DNA from: Bos javanicus | Taxonomy: Eukaryota; Chordata; Mammalia; Artiodactyla; Bovidae | Direction: 5' to 3' | Length of the DNA: 64,000 bases | NCBI RefSeq assembly: GCF_032452875.1 | Contig: NC_083890.1 | Location: 43,460,483 to 43,524,482, forward strand | Shown here: one piece after another, positions 31,800 through 42,789 of the stretch | Layout: every line of letters begins with the position of its first letter | Position numbering within the stretch: position 1 is the stretch's first letter | The notes under the pieces: generated by a model | Told to the model about the DNA's origin: nothing | The model's input: the letters and a program-made list of their open reading frames with translations, nothing else | Databases searched by the model: none | Position numbers and translations under genes: made by a program

Positions 31800-31965
31800 G
31801 TACGTTTGTCATATGCCAGGCATCTCACTTAATTCTTAGCACTGCGTTTTGAAGAAATGATGGTTTTCATTTATAGATGGAGAAACAGAGGGGTTAAGTC
31901 ACTTGCCCGATGTTACACAGCTAAGAATCGGCAGTCGGCACCTGAATCTGTGGTTGGGGCTTTAA
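31800..31965 (-). mobile_element. MIR SINE
   Basis: ATATGCCAGGCATCTCACTT, TTTATAGATGGAGAAACAGA, GGGTTAAGTCACTTGCCCGA and TTACACAGCTAAGAATCGGC give a clear reverse MIR. Confidence 0.8.
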
Positions 31966-32795
31966 GCTTCAGACCTGACAGGCTGAAGGTGGCCCCGCTG
32001 TGTCCCAGAATTTTGGTGACTCATCGGTACACACGGATGCCCCGATGGTGTACAAGAGGCGTCCTGGATGACCATCACTCCTGGAGCTGGCAAGACCGGT
32101 CCTCTGCTCGCTGGCTGTCTTGGTGGAGACAGCCCGGCTCCCATATGTTTCTGAGAATAGCTGATTCTGGGGCGAGGTGGGGTGATGGACTTCTCCCTAA
32201 AGTCAGAGAGAGGGAACGCACAGTGAAGGAGAGCATGCACTCCATGCATACCAGATACGGTGGCGGGAGAGAGCCGCTGGCCCTCGCGGATTCAGCTGAC
32301 AGGAAGCAACTGCCGAAGGAGGGCTGGCAGTTCGAGGGCAGAGTGGCACTGCCCTGCCCTGGAGGGTGGAAGGTGTGAGCTGACAGGGGATGGAAAAACA
32401 AGAGGGGGAGGCGGCCCTGGGTTGCTCACCGACCATGGCTGCGCTGGAGGAATCACAGCTGTGGTGGCTGACTCAGGAGACCCAGGGCGCTTTCCACGGC
32501 CTCGTGGCGAGGGTCTGTGACGGCAGGTGCTTCCTGCCCCCTCGGAACCAGGGCGTCCTCCCCCCTCCCCAGCAGCTCTGGCTCGGTGACACAAAGAGAT
32601 ACCAGCCTGCGGGGTGGGGGGCGAAGGGGGCTGCCTGTCGTCATCATCACGGGAGCAGCATTGAAGGAACCTGCCATGTACCTACAAGCTACTCAGCCAG
32701 CGGCTGCAAAGGAGACTCAGAGTGGGATGAGATGGAGCCCCTGCTTCCAAAGAACCAAGTTGGGAGATGAAAAATAGACTCTATACAAAAACAAA

Positions 32796-32990
32796 GGGCT
32801 TCCCTCATAGCTCAGTCGGTTGAGTCTGCTGGCAATGCAGGAGACCTGGGTTGGATTCCTGGGTGGGGAAGATCCCCTGGAGAAGGAAATGGCAACCCAC
32901 TCCAGTATTCTTGCCCCGGAAATCCCATGGACAGAAGAGCCTGGTGGGCTACAGTCCATGGGGTTGCAAGAATCGGACACAACTGAGTGA
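32796..32990 (+). mobile_element. Bov-tA SINE with exact target duplication
   Basis: From GGGCTTCCCTCATAGCTCAG to CGGACACAACTGAGTGATTA. ATACAAAAACA lies on both sides at 32783-32793 and 33012-33022. Confidence 0.93.
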
Positions 32991-33044
32991 TTAAACCACC
33001 AAAACCATCACATACAAAAACAGGAAAGAAAAAAAAAAAAGAAC

Positions 33045-34005
33045 AAGACTGAAACTCAGAGACAAAATTTGAACTTGCCCTTTGGCCCCTAACACGGCTC
33101 TTCTGAGTTGCCTCTCAGCTTCAAGCATGGCACGTTTGAGGGGACTTGCTGTGCCCGATGGAATTTGTGACTCCTGGTGTACCCCTGACGTCCCTGGAAC
33201 CCGTAGATGTGGGCAGCATCAGTGTCCCCCATCCAGAGAGGTGGGAAACGAAACCTAAGGCAGATTCTGGGCAAATTCCCAGGACTGATCGAGTTCCAAT
33301 TTTCTTTCCAAAAACTCTTCATTCAACACTGGTCATCTGTGGCCTCTGGGGAGGCCCACTGGAATTGCTGAAGTTCAGCTCAGCGATAACTCAACAAAGG
33401 TTTATTTTGAATCTATTAGAAGCAAGGGAGTGGGGTCCCTGTCCTCCAAGAGCTTGCAGTCTCTTGGCTTCCAGGACGGGGTAGGCTGCTGGGAAGGAGA
33501 GAAGCCACCCCCAATTTGAACCACTCACCTCAGTCTGAGCTCCAGGAATCTCATCTGGTGCCTCTGCTGTTGACTGGATAGAAAATGCCCCTTGCTTTTG
33601 ACTGAAGGCCGTCGCTAAAGGAGCCCAAGCGAATGGTGCAAGAGCATTGAGGACAGGGCCCGCGAAAGCTCCGAGCTCACTTTTCTAGTGACAGCCTCTT
33701 CCAAAGAACACACGTTGTAGAGTCCAGTTTAGAACTACATTGAGGATGTCTTGCTGACCTTGAATCACAGCCAGCTGCAAGCATTTGTTACAGATGGTTG
33801 TTGACAGTGGGAAATACCTGCTCTCCATCAATAATCAATAATGCTCCTGGCATAAGGGAAGTATCAAGTGTCGCGTCATCCAGGCTCTAGTCCCAGCTCC
33901 AGCATTCCCTGGGCTTGTGCCTTTTTCTTTTTCTGTGTTAGTTTCTCAGAGTGTTTCTGTGGATCTGTTGGGGGATGCACGAAGGACTTGTTAAAAGTGG
34001 AGACC
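33045..34005. other. Intronic DNA without a recognised gene
   Basis: Possible old-repeat text near 33380-33480 (AACAAAGGTTTATTTTGAAT, CTCCAAGAGCTTGCAGTCTC). No supported coding frame. Confidence 0.4.
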
Positions 34006-34009
34006 CTTG

Positions 34010-34590
34010 GGACTTCCCTGGTGGTTCAGTGGTTAAGAATCTGCCTGCCAGTGCAGTTGGTGTTCAGTTGCTCAGTCATGTTGGACTCTTTGTGACCCTG
34101 TGGACTGCTGCACACCACGCTTCCCTGTCCTTCACCATCTCCCAGAGCTTGCTCAAACTCATGTCCATTGAGTCAATGATGCCATCCAACCATCTCATCC
34201 TCTGTCCTCCCCTTTTCCTCCTGCCTTCAGTCTTTCCCAGCATCAGGGTCTTTTCCAATGAGTTGGCTCTTTGCATCAGGTGGCCAAAGTATTGGAATTT
34301 CAGCTTCAGCATCAGTCCTTCCAATGAATATTCAGGACTGACTTCTTTTAGGATTGTCTGGTTAGATCTCCTTGAAATCCAAGGAACTCTCAAGAGTCTT
34401 CTCCAACACCACAGTTCAAAAGCATCAGTTCTTTGGCTCTCAGCCTTTATAGTCCAACTCTCACATCTATATGTGACTATTGGATAAAACATAGCTTTGA
34501 CTATACAGACCAATGTGCCAATATAGGGCACACACGTTTGATCCCTAGTCTGGGAAGATCCCATATGCCAAGGAGCCACTAAACCCGAGA
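34010..34590 (+). mobile_element. CHR-type SINE split by BovB
   Basis: The head GGGACTTCCCTGGTGGTTCA runs to about 34056. The continuation TTTGATCCCTAGTCTGGGAA and CCATATGCCAAGGAGCCACT is at about 34525-34590. Together they are the 5' half of a CHR SINE. Confidence 0.8.
34057..34521 (-). mobile_element. BovB LINE 3' fragment nested in a CHR SINE
   Basis: About 465 bases of the BovB 3' end. In reverse, the frame carries YPIVTYRCESWTIK, RRLLRVPWISRRSN and QRMRWLDGIIDSMDMSLSKL, the known C-terminal region of the BovB (RTE-type) reverse-transcriptase protein. The element is 5'-truncated and not functional. Confidence 0.92.
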
Positions 34591-34829
34591 GTCCCATGGC
34601 AGCTGTCCGAAAATGTCCACAGAAGGCTGACCAGGCAGATGTTACACGATGACCATCTGGGGGAGCAGGTGAGGCTGCCTGGGAGAGTCAGGGTCCCTTC
34701 CCCATGAGAGCAGGTTCCAGTAGGCGGGTGGACAGACGCAGATGTGCAGAAAGGCCACGGGGCAGTTTGACCTCCTGTGCTCTTCCTGATCGAATGTGGT
34801 GCTTTGTGTGGGTGTCTGTGCTGAACGCC

Positions 34830-34958
34830 GGAGAAGGCAATGGCAACCCACTCCAGTACTCTTGCCTGGAAAATCCCAGGGACGGCAGAGCCTGGTGGGC
34901 TGCCATCTATGGGGTCACACAGAGTTGGACTCGACTGAAGCGACTTAGCAGCAGCAGC
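34830..34958 (+). mobile_element. Bov-A SINE fragment (3' part)
   Basis: From GGAGAAGGCAATGGCAACCC to CGACTGAAGCGACTTAGCAG with AGC repeats at the end. The tRNA head is absent. Confidence 0.88.
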
Positions 34959-35463
34959 TGTGGTGAACGCAGCTGAGACGTTTCCGCACAGGCTTCCCTG
35001 CTTCCAGCAGGGTGCGAGGTGGCCCAGGCAGGGCCTTGATGACAGGCAGTTAGCAGGACCTCTGGTTTGTCTTGTTAGGGCTGAAGGAGACCTCTTTGTC
35101 TTCAGTTTCAGAAATTTCCCGTCAATCTGTGGGGCAGTATCATGAGGGTTTTCTCTTGACAAATAACCTGTGTTATCATCTCTGACATTTCTATAACAAT
35201 TTTCAGTCCAGAGACACGGCTGCCTACCTGTGGCAGCCTCACTGCCTGGGACGATTCTCCATGGCTTCTGTGAGCTGGGGCCACAGGAAACAAAACCCTG
35301 ATGGGCGTCTGGAATTACCACGGTGATGTAGTGATAGGGACCTCTGAGAGAACCAACCCTCAGCATAAAACTCAGTCTGGATGGAGTCAGAAACCTGACC
35401 ACCATCTCGGGGTGTACTTGCTCACTGCCAAGCTTCCAGGATCCCTAAGGATGCTGGCAGGGG

Positions 35464-35499
35464 CAGGGGCCTGGGTGGAAGGCGGGGTGGGGGGGGGGG

Positions 35500-35549
<50 letters not shown>

Positions 35550-35575
35550 GGGCCTGGGTGGAAGGCGGGGTGGGG

Positions 35576-35606
<31 letters not shown>

Positions 35607-35695
35607 TGTGTGTGGGTGTGTGTGTGTGTGTGTGTGCAGGGGCCTGGGTGGAAGGCGGGGTGGGGGTGTGTGTGTGTGTGTGGGGGTGTGTGTGT

Positions 35696-35729
<34 letters not shown>

Positions 35730-35803
35730 GGGCCTGGGTGGAAGGCGGGGTGGGGGTGTGTGTGTGTGTGGGGGGGTGTGTGTGTGGGGGTGTGTGTGTG
35801 CAG
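35464..35803. repeat. GT-rich compound minisatellite (period about 90)
   Basis: A core starting CAGGGGCCTGGGTGGAAGGC occurs at 35464, 35547, 35637 and 35727, each followed by a G run and a long (TG)n tract. The last three starts are exactly 90 bases apart. The first core merges into unique flanking sequence, and a fifth partial start is at about 35801. His/Thr-only and Cys/Val-only frames here are artefacts of the repeat. Confidence 0.95.
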
Positions 35804-35819
35804 GACCCCAGTGTGATGG

Positions 35820-36540
35820 GTGCACATGCCCAGAGATTCCGATCAGGGAGCCTCAGATGACTAAAGCCTAAACTCCACTGGGAGCTGCAGTATCGGATGG
35901 TATAAAATCTCACCCCAGTGCACGGATACTCTACTCGAGGTTTCATGTCGGGGTAGCAGATAGGAGTGGCAACCAGAGGATGAAGCCAGGTCCTGGGGTC
36001 TCCCCATCTCCCTCTTCCCCCAACTCTGCTCTGGTGTCCCATGTGGGGGCCACCTCTGTCTCCGCCAGGCAACCCCCAGAGGGACCGGGAGGTGTCAGCA
36101 TCTGTCCCCAGCTGTCATTTGTCACCTCTGAGTCACCGCAGGCCGAGCTCCTTGGGAGGTGGACAGTGAGGCAGTGTCTTATGCAGTGGCGAGGGAAGAG
36201 CTGCTTTGTGGCGGGGGGTGGGTGCGTGTGTGTGTACAACTACATGCGTTCATGGACGGGGTGGGTGTGGGTGAAGGGGTGAGTGTGCTGTTGCTCGTTC
36301 TGGGGAGCGACTGGGTAGCACAGAAATGTCTTCTCTTGGTTTGATTTTAGAAGAAGTAGTCACTGAGCGGCCAGGAAATAGGATTTAGGGACATGCCTGA
36401 GAACAAGAAACCCCACGAGCATCCTGTATCTGTTGCGCTCTGATCCAGCATGCATGCGTCATGGCGTCAGTAACTGTTACTGCAGGACAGTCTCTGAGAA
36501 CGAGACGTCAGTCTTGCTGGCTCCAGCCTCGTTTTATTAG
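35820..36540. other. Intronic DNA without a recognised gene
   Basis: Unique-looking sequence next to the minisatellite. No coding frame supported. Confidence 0.4.
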
Positions 36541-36559
36541 CTTGATGGGCTTCTATTAG

Positions 36560-37010
36560 CTTCCCAGACCTGCCCTACCAAGGCTCAGCTGGGCGGTGTA
36601 AACAACAGAACGTGATTTTCTCACAGGCCTTAGAGGCTGGAAGGCTGAGATCAAAGGTGCTGGCAGGGCTGGTTGCTTCCAAGGGCCCCGGGGAGCACCC
36701 ATTCCAGCCCTGTCCCCCAGCTTCTGGTGGGTTGCTGGCCATCTTTGTCATTCCTTGGCTTGGCGAGCATCAACCCATCTCCGCGTTCATGTTCAGCGGT
36801 GTTCTCCCTGCATGTGAGTCTGTGTCTAAACGTCCCCCTTTTGATCAGGACGCCAGTCATGTTGGACTAGGGCCCCATTCAGTTACCCCATTTTAACTTG
36901 ATGGTCTGTGAAGACCTCCCTCCCCAATAAAGTCACCTTCACAGGTACAGGGTTGGGACTGCGTCTTTTGTGGGTGGCGGGGGACACAGGTCAGCCCATA
37001 ACAGGGCCAA
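36560..37010 (-). mobile_element. MaLR-type solo LTR (MLT1-like), probable
   Basis: CTCACAGGCCTTAGAGGCTG, AGATCAAAGGTGCTGGCAGG, CAGGACGCCAGTCATGTTGG and AAAGTCACCTTCACAGGTAC, ending CAGCCCATAACA, are the order of a reverse-oriented mammalian MaLR LTR. A relative is at 63412-63787. There is no internal region or gene. Confidence 0.5.
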
Positions 37011-37074
37011 AAGGGGTTTTGTGCTCACCTTATAGGCGAGGCCATGGGAATGTGTGTTATAGGATTTGATAGCC

Positions 37075-37270
37075 TGCGATTGACAGCTGCCACTTGGTAG
37101 CTGTGTGTTCCTGAGCAAGTTATTGGAGTTATTGGCTTGCTTCCTTTTAGTAAATTGGGCGACTTAAAAAAAATGGTTGATGGATCAGATAAATTAATAC
37201 ACGTAAGGTTCTTTAAACAAGACTTGGCGCATTTGGCTTTCACTAAATATAAGTTGCTTCTGCTATTACC
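37075..37270 (+). mobile_element. MIR SINE
   Basis: GTAGCTGTGTGTTCCTGAGC and later CACTAAATATAAGTTGCTTC and TGCTATTA show diverged MIR order. Confidence 0.55.
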
Positions 37271-37479
37271 TCTGCTATTCACTTGCTTGTTTTAAAGTTG
37301 CAAGCCTTTTGTGTTTTTGAAGATGTTTTCAAAAGGGTGAATTGAAAGCGTTACAGATGTTAGCACCTGAATTTCTAGGTTCTCACATCTTCAGATGATG
37401 AAGTAATTGTCCCCTCCGGGGAGTTTGCAAGGATCCATTGTGTTTTGAATACTGAAAAAAAGCTGTCTTTGAAACTAGG

Positions 37480-37640
37480 TTTATTCACTTAACAAACATT
37501 TATTCAAGCCTTGCTATGCGCAGAACACTTTGCTATGTGCTAAGGTGGATAAAAACATGACTAAGATGCTATCTCTGGGTTTTAAGGAGCTTGTAGCCAG
37601 TGAGAGAGACACGGAGCAAGGTAGTCAGGCGGGTGCAGGC
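37480..37640. mobile_element. Ancient repeat fragment (MIR/L2-type text)
   Basis: ACAAACATTTATTCAAGCCT, AGAACACTTTGCTATGTGCT and TAAGGAGCTTGTAGCCAGTG are recurrent old mammalian repeat phrases; family not fixed. Confidence 0.45.
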
Positions 37641-38528
37641 CTTTTGCAGAGCACTGTGCCTGGATTAACCAGGTTATCCACCCAGTGAGCTGATGAGGTG
37701 GATTCAGGACTACGGTCCCTAATCCTCAATTCTGGGGGAAAAAACAAAACCAAAAACTCAACTCCAAAAATCGAATGTTTTCTTCGGTTGGTGTAAACTC
37801 TCTTGATTACAGTACCTGAGCTGAACGAATGTGAAGCAATTCGTTTATTTTCTCACATCATGTGCATATTTGCATGTTTCGCTGCAGGAAAGCATGGGCG
37901 TGATATGTAACTTCCAGCAAACACATCATATTACCTTTTTAAAATCTGGGAATCTGGGACCACAGATTTTGGGAAAGGACTGGTGGGCCTGTACAGTCAG
38001 ACATTTTACAGACAAGGAATGCAGAGGGTTGGTTAACTGTGTGGTCAGGTCTGAAAACTCCAAAGGGATGCCGTCTGTCTTCAGCCTGGCTCCAGCACCC
38101 TGAGCTGCGGACCAGGCCCGGGGAGGTGCTGAGGGTAGATGTCTCACCCGACGGGCCCAGCCATCCCTGCCCCTGGGTCTCCAGACGCCTTTCATCTGGA
38201 CCGTTCCCACAGCCTTTCTTTATCATAGTGAAGGAGCGAAGTCTGGTCAGCTACCTGCATTCCTTAAGCCTGTGTTTCTTGCAGGTCCCAGAAACCAGCT
38301 CCAGGAGGGGATCTAATGGGGCTGGGGTGGGAGAGCTGTGATTCGGGGATACGGTGTCTGCGGAGCCCCAGACGGAGGGGCCGTGGCTCAGCCTTGGGAA
38401 GGATTCCAGCCAGGGCCCTAGGGGGCTCTGTCTCATTCCCATCGGAGCTTCTTTTTTGACTGTTGCTTTTCCTGTTTCCCAGTCTGCACATTAGAGAGCA
38501 GCTGCCACCACCCAAACCTGCCTTTGCT

Positions 38529-38745
38529 GTGTGGTTTAGTCACTCCGTTGTGTCAGACTCTTTTTTTGACTTCATGAACTGTAGCCCACCGGGCTCCTTG
38601 GTCCATGGAATTTCCCAGGCAAGCATACTGGAGTGGATTGCCGTTTCCTTCTTCAGGGGATCGTCCTGACCCAGGAATCTAACCCATGTCTCCTGCATCT
38701 CCTGCATTGCAGGCAGATTCTTGACCACTGAGCCACCATGCAAGT
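38529..38745 (-). mobile_element. Bov-tA SINE with exact target duplication
   Basis: Reverse copy, TGTGGTTTAGTCACTCCGTT to ACCACTGAGCCACCATGCAA. CCAAACCTGCCTTT is found at 38512-38525 and 38746-38759 (14 of 14). Confidence 0.93.
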
Positions 38746-38759
38746 CCAAACCTGCCTTT

Positions 38760-39690
38760 CTATTACCTCCTCGATTTAAGACAGGAGCCAGGCAGAGCTA
38801 GGGTCTCCTTAGTCTTCCTCACATTCCCATGTGTCTGCTTCTCTTCTGTGGGTGAGAATGAAGAATTGAGGTTTTAAGAAAACAGCACATAGGCGCCCTC
38901 CCTCCAGGTGGGTTTGACCTGGGATGATTATCAATGACCTTGGGGGACCACCCCCTGACCTTGCTCCTTACTGCTCCAGTCTAGTGTTGCCAGTCCCGTC
39001 GCAGATTTGTATTTCAGCTGCTTTGGGATGACAGTCTGTTTGCTTGGGGCCAAGGGACGCTGCTTGGCCTTTGGTTGCCCTTGACCCCCAAGCTCCTGGC
39101 CTCAAGCCGAGGAACCCCTGGAGCTGTCAAACCACTGCCTGCCTGATAGCTGCTTGGAGGGCTCCGCTGATTAAAATCTCAGGACACTTGCAGGCGGGCC
39201 TCATGTGGATGGGGATGCACTGGGCTCGATGAGCTGCATGTCCCGTGTTCACCAGGACTGAACTGCTAGGCAGCCATCCCAGACCTCCCCAGGCCCCGTC
39301 ACACAGCCAGGCCGCTCCCTGGGCCCAGCCCTCCACGTTGCTCATCTGTTTCTTATCTCTTCAGCCTGTGGGTCGTGGCTGAAGGCCATGGATCAGGGCC
39401 TGCTCAGTGTCAGAGGCCAGGAGAGTCTGGCAGAAGAAGACAGAGAGGCAGGCTTATTCTGGGCACTTACCCTCCCTAAGGGTCCCTTTCCTCATCTGTA
39501 TCCTGAGGGGAATGAAGCAGTGTTCTTTCAGGGCCCTTCTGGTTCTGAGAAATTTTGTGATGTCCATCAAGGACTCTGGCCAGAGCTGCCAAGGCTGCAC
39601 AAAGAGTGACCATCACAGCTGATGGAGGGGAAGGCCTGTGTGTGGAAGCAGCCGGCCTGCTGGTGTGAACCACATGGACACCAAGGAGGG
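38760..39690. other. Intronic DNA without a recognised gene
   Basis: No coding frame or named repeat supported. A 73-codon frame near 39388-39609 has no recognisable motif. Confidence 0.4.
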
Positions 39691-39699
39691 TGGGAACCT

Positions 39700-40290
39700 T
39701 AATAAGGAGGATCCTGGGTTGCTGGGGTCTGGGATGCATGTTCCTTGGGCCAAGTCTTGGTTTACTTGCTGCACAGGCCTGAGTCTGCTCCATGGAGAAG
39801 GGCCGGGTTGGGAGATTGACCCTTGGCCAGCATCTGGGAGCTTGACTGGTAAACAGTTCTCTGTGCTGTTATAAAACCTTCCTAAGAAGTAATCAGAGCC
39901 CACTGCCTGTTTGTGCAAACAGTGTGGTTTATACTGAACACCAGCTTGTCTCCTGGAAGTCTGGGGTGTTGGCACGTGCCAGGCAGAGGGTGCCTATGTG
40001 ACCGGTCTCCAATAAAACCCTGGACACCGAGTCTCTGCTGGGTTTTCCTGCCTGTGGTCACAGTTGGCTGCTGGAGGAATCAAGGGCATCCCATGTGGCT
40101 CCACTGGGAGAGGACTCTTGGAGGCTTGAGCCTGGTGTCCCCCAGACGTCACTCCACGTGCCTTTGCTTTTTGCTGGTTTTGCTTAGTACTCTTTCCCCG
40201 CAGCGGTGGGTATAACTATATGCTGAGTTCTGGGGATCTTCTACCAGTTCACCCCCTTCCAAGCCTGGGAGTGGCCTTGAGGAGTCCTGC
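39700..40290 (+). mobile_element. Ancient ERVL-type solo LTR (probable)
   Basis: Text such as CTGTTATAAAACCTTCCTAA, GTGTGGTTTATACTGAACAC, the AATAAAACCCTGGACACCGA polyadenylation region, GGAGAGGACTCTTGGAGGCT and TATAACTATATGCTGAGTTC follows a recurrent mammalian LTR. There is no linked internal viral sequence, so it is a solo LTR relic. Family and limits are uncertain. Confidence 0.45.
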
Positions 40291-40299
40291 ACTCATAGA

Positions 40300-41905
40300 C
40301 TTGAAAGTGATTGAAAGCCAGTGAAGGCAAGCCCCACACGGCAGTGTCGCCCCCAGTGTTAACTCATGGCATCTGGGTTCTGGGTTCCTCTGCTTGTCCT
40401 AAGAGGAGCTTCAGGTAAGTTAAAATCACTGAACATTGCCTCCTTAGCACTGATGTCCCCACCAGCCACACGGAGAATCTGGTCGTCGCCCTGTCCATGG
40501 AGAGGCCAGAGCACTTGTAGTCCAGGTGTGAAAAATCAGCTTGACTTTCCAGAATAAAGAGGGAATTTTCTGAAACAATTTGGCTGGCATGCCTGCTCAT
40601 CGGGACAACGCTGGCAGCAAGATTCTTTATCAAATAAGGTTATAGATTCTCTGGAGCCAAGTCAGGAAAGCCAGTTAGTCTGATATAAGTGAGAAAAAAT
40701 TTATGGATGGGGGAAAGATCATTGGAGAGGAAATGCAAGGTCTTAACCTTAACATATTTAGACTGTTTATGTGAACTTTGAATAGAAGCCACGTGGCTTT
40801 TCCTGAATGCTGTAGGAAAGCATTCTGTTGAGAAGAGAGTTCTCTTCTGGGGAGGTCACGTCTTACAGCCTTTGTGGCAAGAACCGTAAGTGGAGGAGAG
40901 TATGAACTCTTGTGTTTGGCTGTCGTATCTTTCACGGGCCGTGAGAACCCAAGTCACAGATTTGTTTGTCTAAGCGTCTGTGTTTTCTGCTTGCAGGTGG
41001 CCTGGGTTGCCTGGTGGTTGGGTATTTGGCTCCCTAAGGGCAGAAGATCACTCTACCACGTTTCATGTTCCAACATTTAAAATTAGCCCCTGTGTCCAGA
41101 GCCCTTTTGGCTCTGTCTCTAGAGGCAGAGTTGGAAGTCAGCAGCTGCAGGCACAGAGTTGTCTCAGGAGGGACTCCAGGCCTCCAGCCCCTGGAGGGCA
41201 GTTACTAGAAGCATGGCCATCGGAGGCTGTGCTGAGAGCCTATAAATCCCCTGACAGTTCAGTGGGGTGAGATGCTGCCTTTACCTACATGTGGCCTAAG
41301 CGTGTTTCTCCTTATCCTTCAAGAGCCGCTGCAAGGCCCTGAATCCTGCAAAAGGCTGCCACAAATAACATGCGAGTAGGCAGACCTGCTCCTTGCGGCT
41401 TTGGTGAGGAAGTCTGAGTGTTGCTATGGCATTTGGAAACTTTTGTGTTTTTTTCAGAATTGTTCACAAGATCCCTCTTTGGTAGAAGACCAATAAGAAC
41501 ACCCTTTCCTTGGGGCTAAAATGGCAGAAAAGAAGGGAAACCGCTGGCCAGTGCTTTAACCGAGCATCTCCTTTGAGTGGAGAACTGGCTGTGTCACATG
41601 CCTGCTGGGGTGGGCGACGGGCTCCGGGGAGACCAGTCTTCTCTGCCTTTTAGGGCTTCCCTTTGGGCTGAGTGAGGGGGCAGCCTTTGCCTGAGTGCAA
41701 CGATTGGGCACTTGCAAAGCAAAAGTATCAATTAATGGAAGATACCTGTGTATGTGAACGCGTTCCCCTGAGTAGGATGGCTTGTAGCCAGAGTCAGGTG
41801 TGGCCAATTAGAAAAGTTGTTAAGAAAGACGTTTTTGAAGGAACCATTAAAACCATACCTTTATTCAGAGGCATCTCCTCTTTCCTGCTAGGCCAGCTTC
41901 CTTTC
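40300..41905. other. Intronic DNA without a recognised gene
   Basis: About 1.6 kb without a named repeat or credible coding frame. It is a candidate for conserved-element search. Confidence 0.4.
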
Positions 41906-41912
41906 CTGCCTC

Positions 41913-42291
41913 TGTTCAGTTCAGTTCAGGCGCTCAGTCATGTCCGACTCTTTGTGACCCCATGGACTGCAGTACGCCAGGCCTCCCTGTCCATCACCAA
42001 CTCCCGGAGTTTACCCAAACTCATGTCCATTGAGTCAGTGATGCCATCCAACCCTCTGTTGTCCCCTTCTCCTCCCACCTTCAATCTTTCCCAGCATCAG
42101 GGTCTTCGCAAATGAGTCAGTTCTTCGCATCAGGTAGCCAAAGTATTGGAATTTCAGCTTCAACATCGGTCCTTTCAATGGCTGTTCAGGACTGATTTCC
42201 TTTAGGATGGACTGGTTGGATCTCTTTGCAGTCTAAGGGACTCTCAAGAGTCTTCTCCAACACCACAGTTCAAGTGCATCAATCCTTCGGC
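41913..42291 (-). mobile_element. BovB LINE 3' fragment
   Basis: The + strand starts GTTCAGTTCAGTTCAGGCGC, which is the reverse of the BovB TGAACTGAACTGA-type tail, and continues to CACCACAGTTCAAGTGCATC and AATCCTTCGGC. It is 5'-truncated. Confidence 0.92.
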
Positions 42292-42559
42292 ACCACAAGC
42301 CCCCTTGGGCTCACACTCTTGAGACTTGGAAGTCACCCTAGGTATCTCTCTCCCTTATCCCCCCATATCCTACCAGTCACCCCAGAGTTTACTCTTCTAT
42401 ATGCTTCATTCATCCACCACACGTGGATCAACTTTGGTGACTTTAATCATTGATACAGTGCTTTCATCTGCCTCCCATGTCCCAGTTCTGCCAGGGGATC
42501 TGGTCGTGTCTCCTGTCTCCCCCACTAAACTGGGTCCAGCTGAGGGTCAGGCACTGCGT

Positions 42560-42780
42560 TTGGTTGTTATGTCTCTTTAGCCAATGTCAGTTGCAATGTC
42601 TGGAACATGGTCAAGCCTTTCTTGGCCTTTTGTGATGTGACATTTTAGAAGAATATGGTTTCTTCATCTTTAAAAAGAATGTCTCTCATGTGGGGTTTGA
42701 CTGGGTCTTCTCGTTGTTAAATTCAGGTTACACATTCTCAGTGGAATCACGTCAGCAGATCTCTGTCCAGAGTTGGTGGT
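42560..42780. mobile_element. Ancient repeat fragment, family not assigned
   Basis: AATGTCAGTTGCAATGTCTGGAA-type text, CTTGGCCTTTTGTGATGTGA and CATGTGGGGTTTGACTGGG resemble a recurrent old mammalian repeat. I cannot name it. Confidence 0.35.
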
Positions 42781-42789
42781 CTTAGTTTT

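Noticed and set aside
34076..34597. Reverse-transcriptase-like frame as a possible gene
   Set aside because: It is the C-terminal piece of a 5'-truncated BovB LINE nested in a SINE; no complete protein is possible.
34545..35405. 286-codon frame on the minus strand
   Set aside because: It crosses a Bov-A SINE fragment and unique intron DNA; the SINE part gives the usual QSSPTLCDPIDGSPPGSAV-type text. Not a gene.
35387..36072. Long His/Thr-rich and Cys/Val-rich frames
   Set aside because: These are translations of the (TG)n minisatellite in different frames.
39700..40290. Possible processed pseudogene with an AATAAA signal
   Set aside because: The surrounding phrases fit an old solo LTR better, and there is no parental coding text or poly(A) tail.
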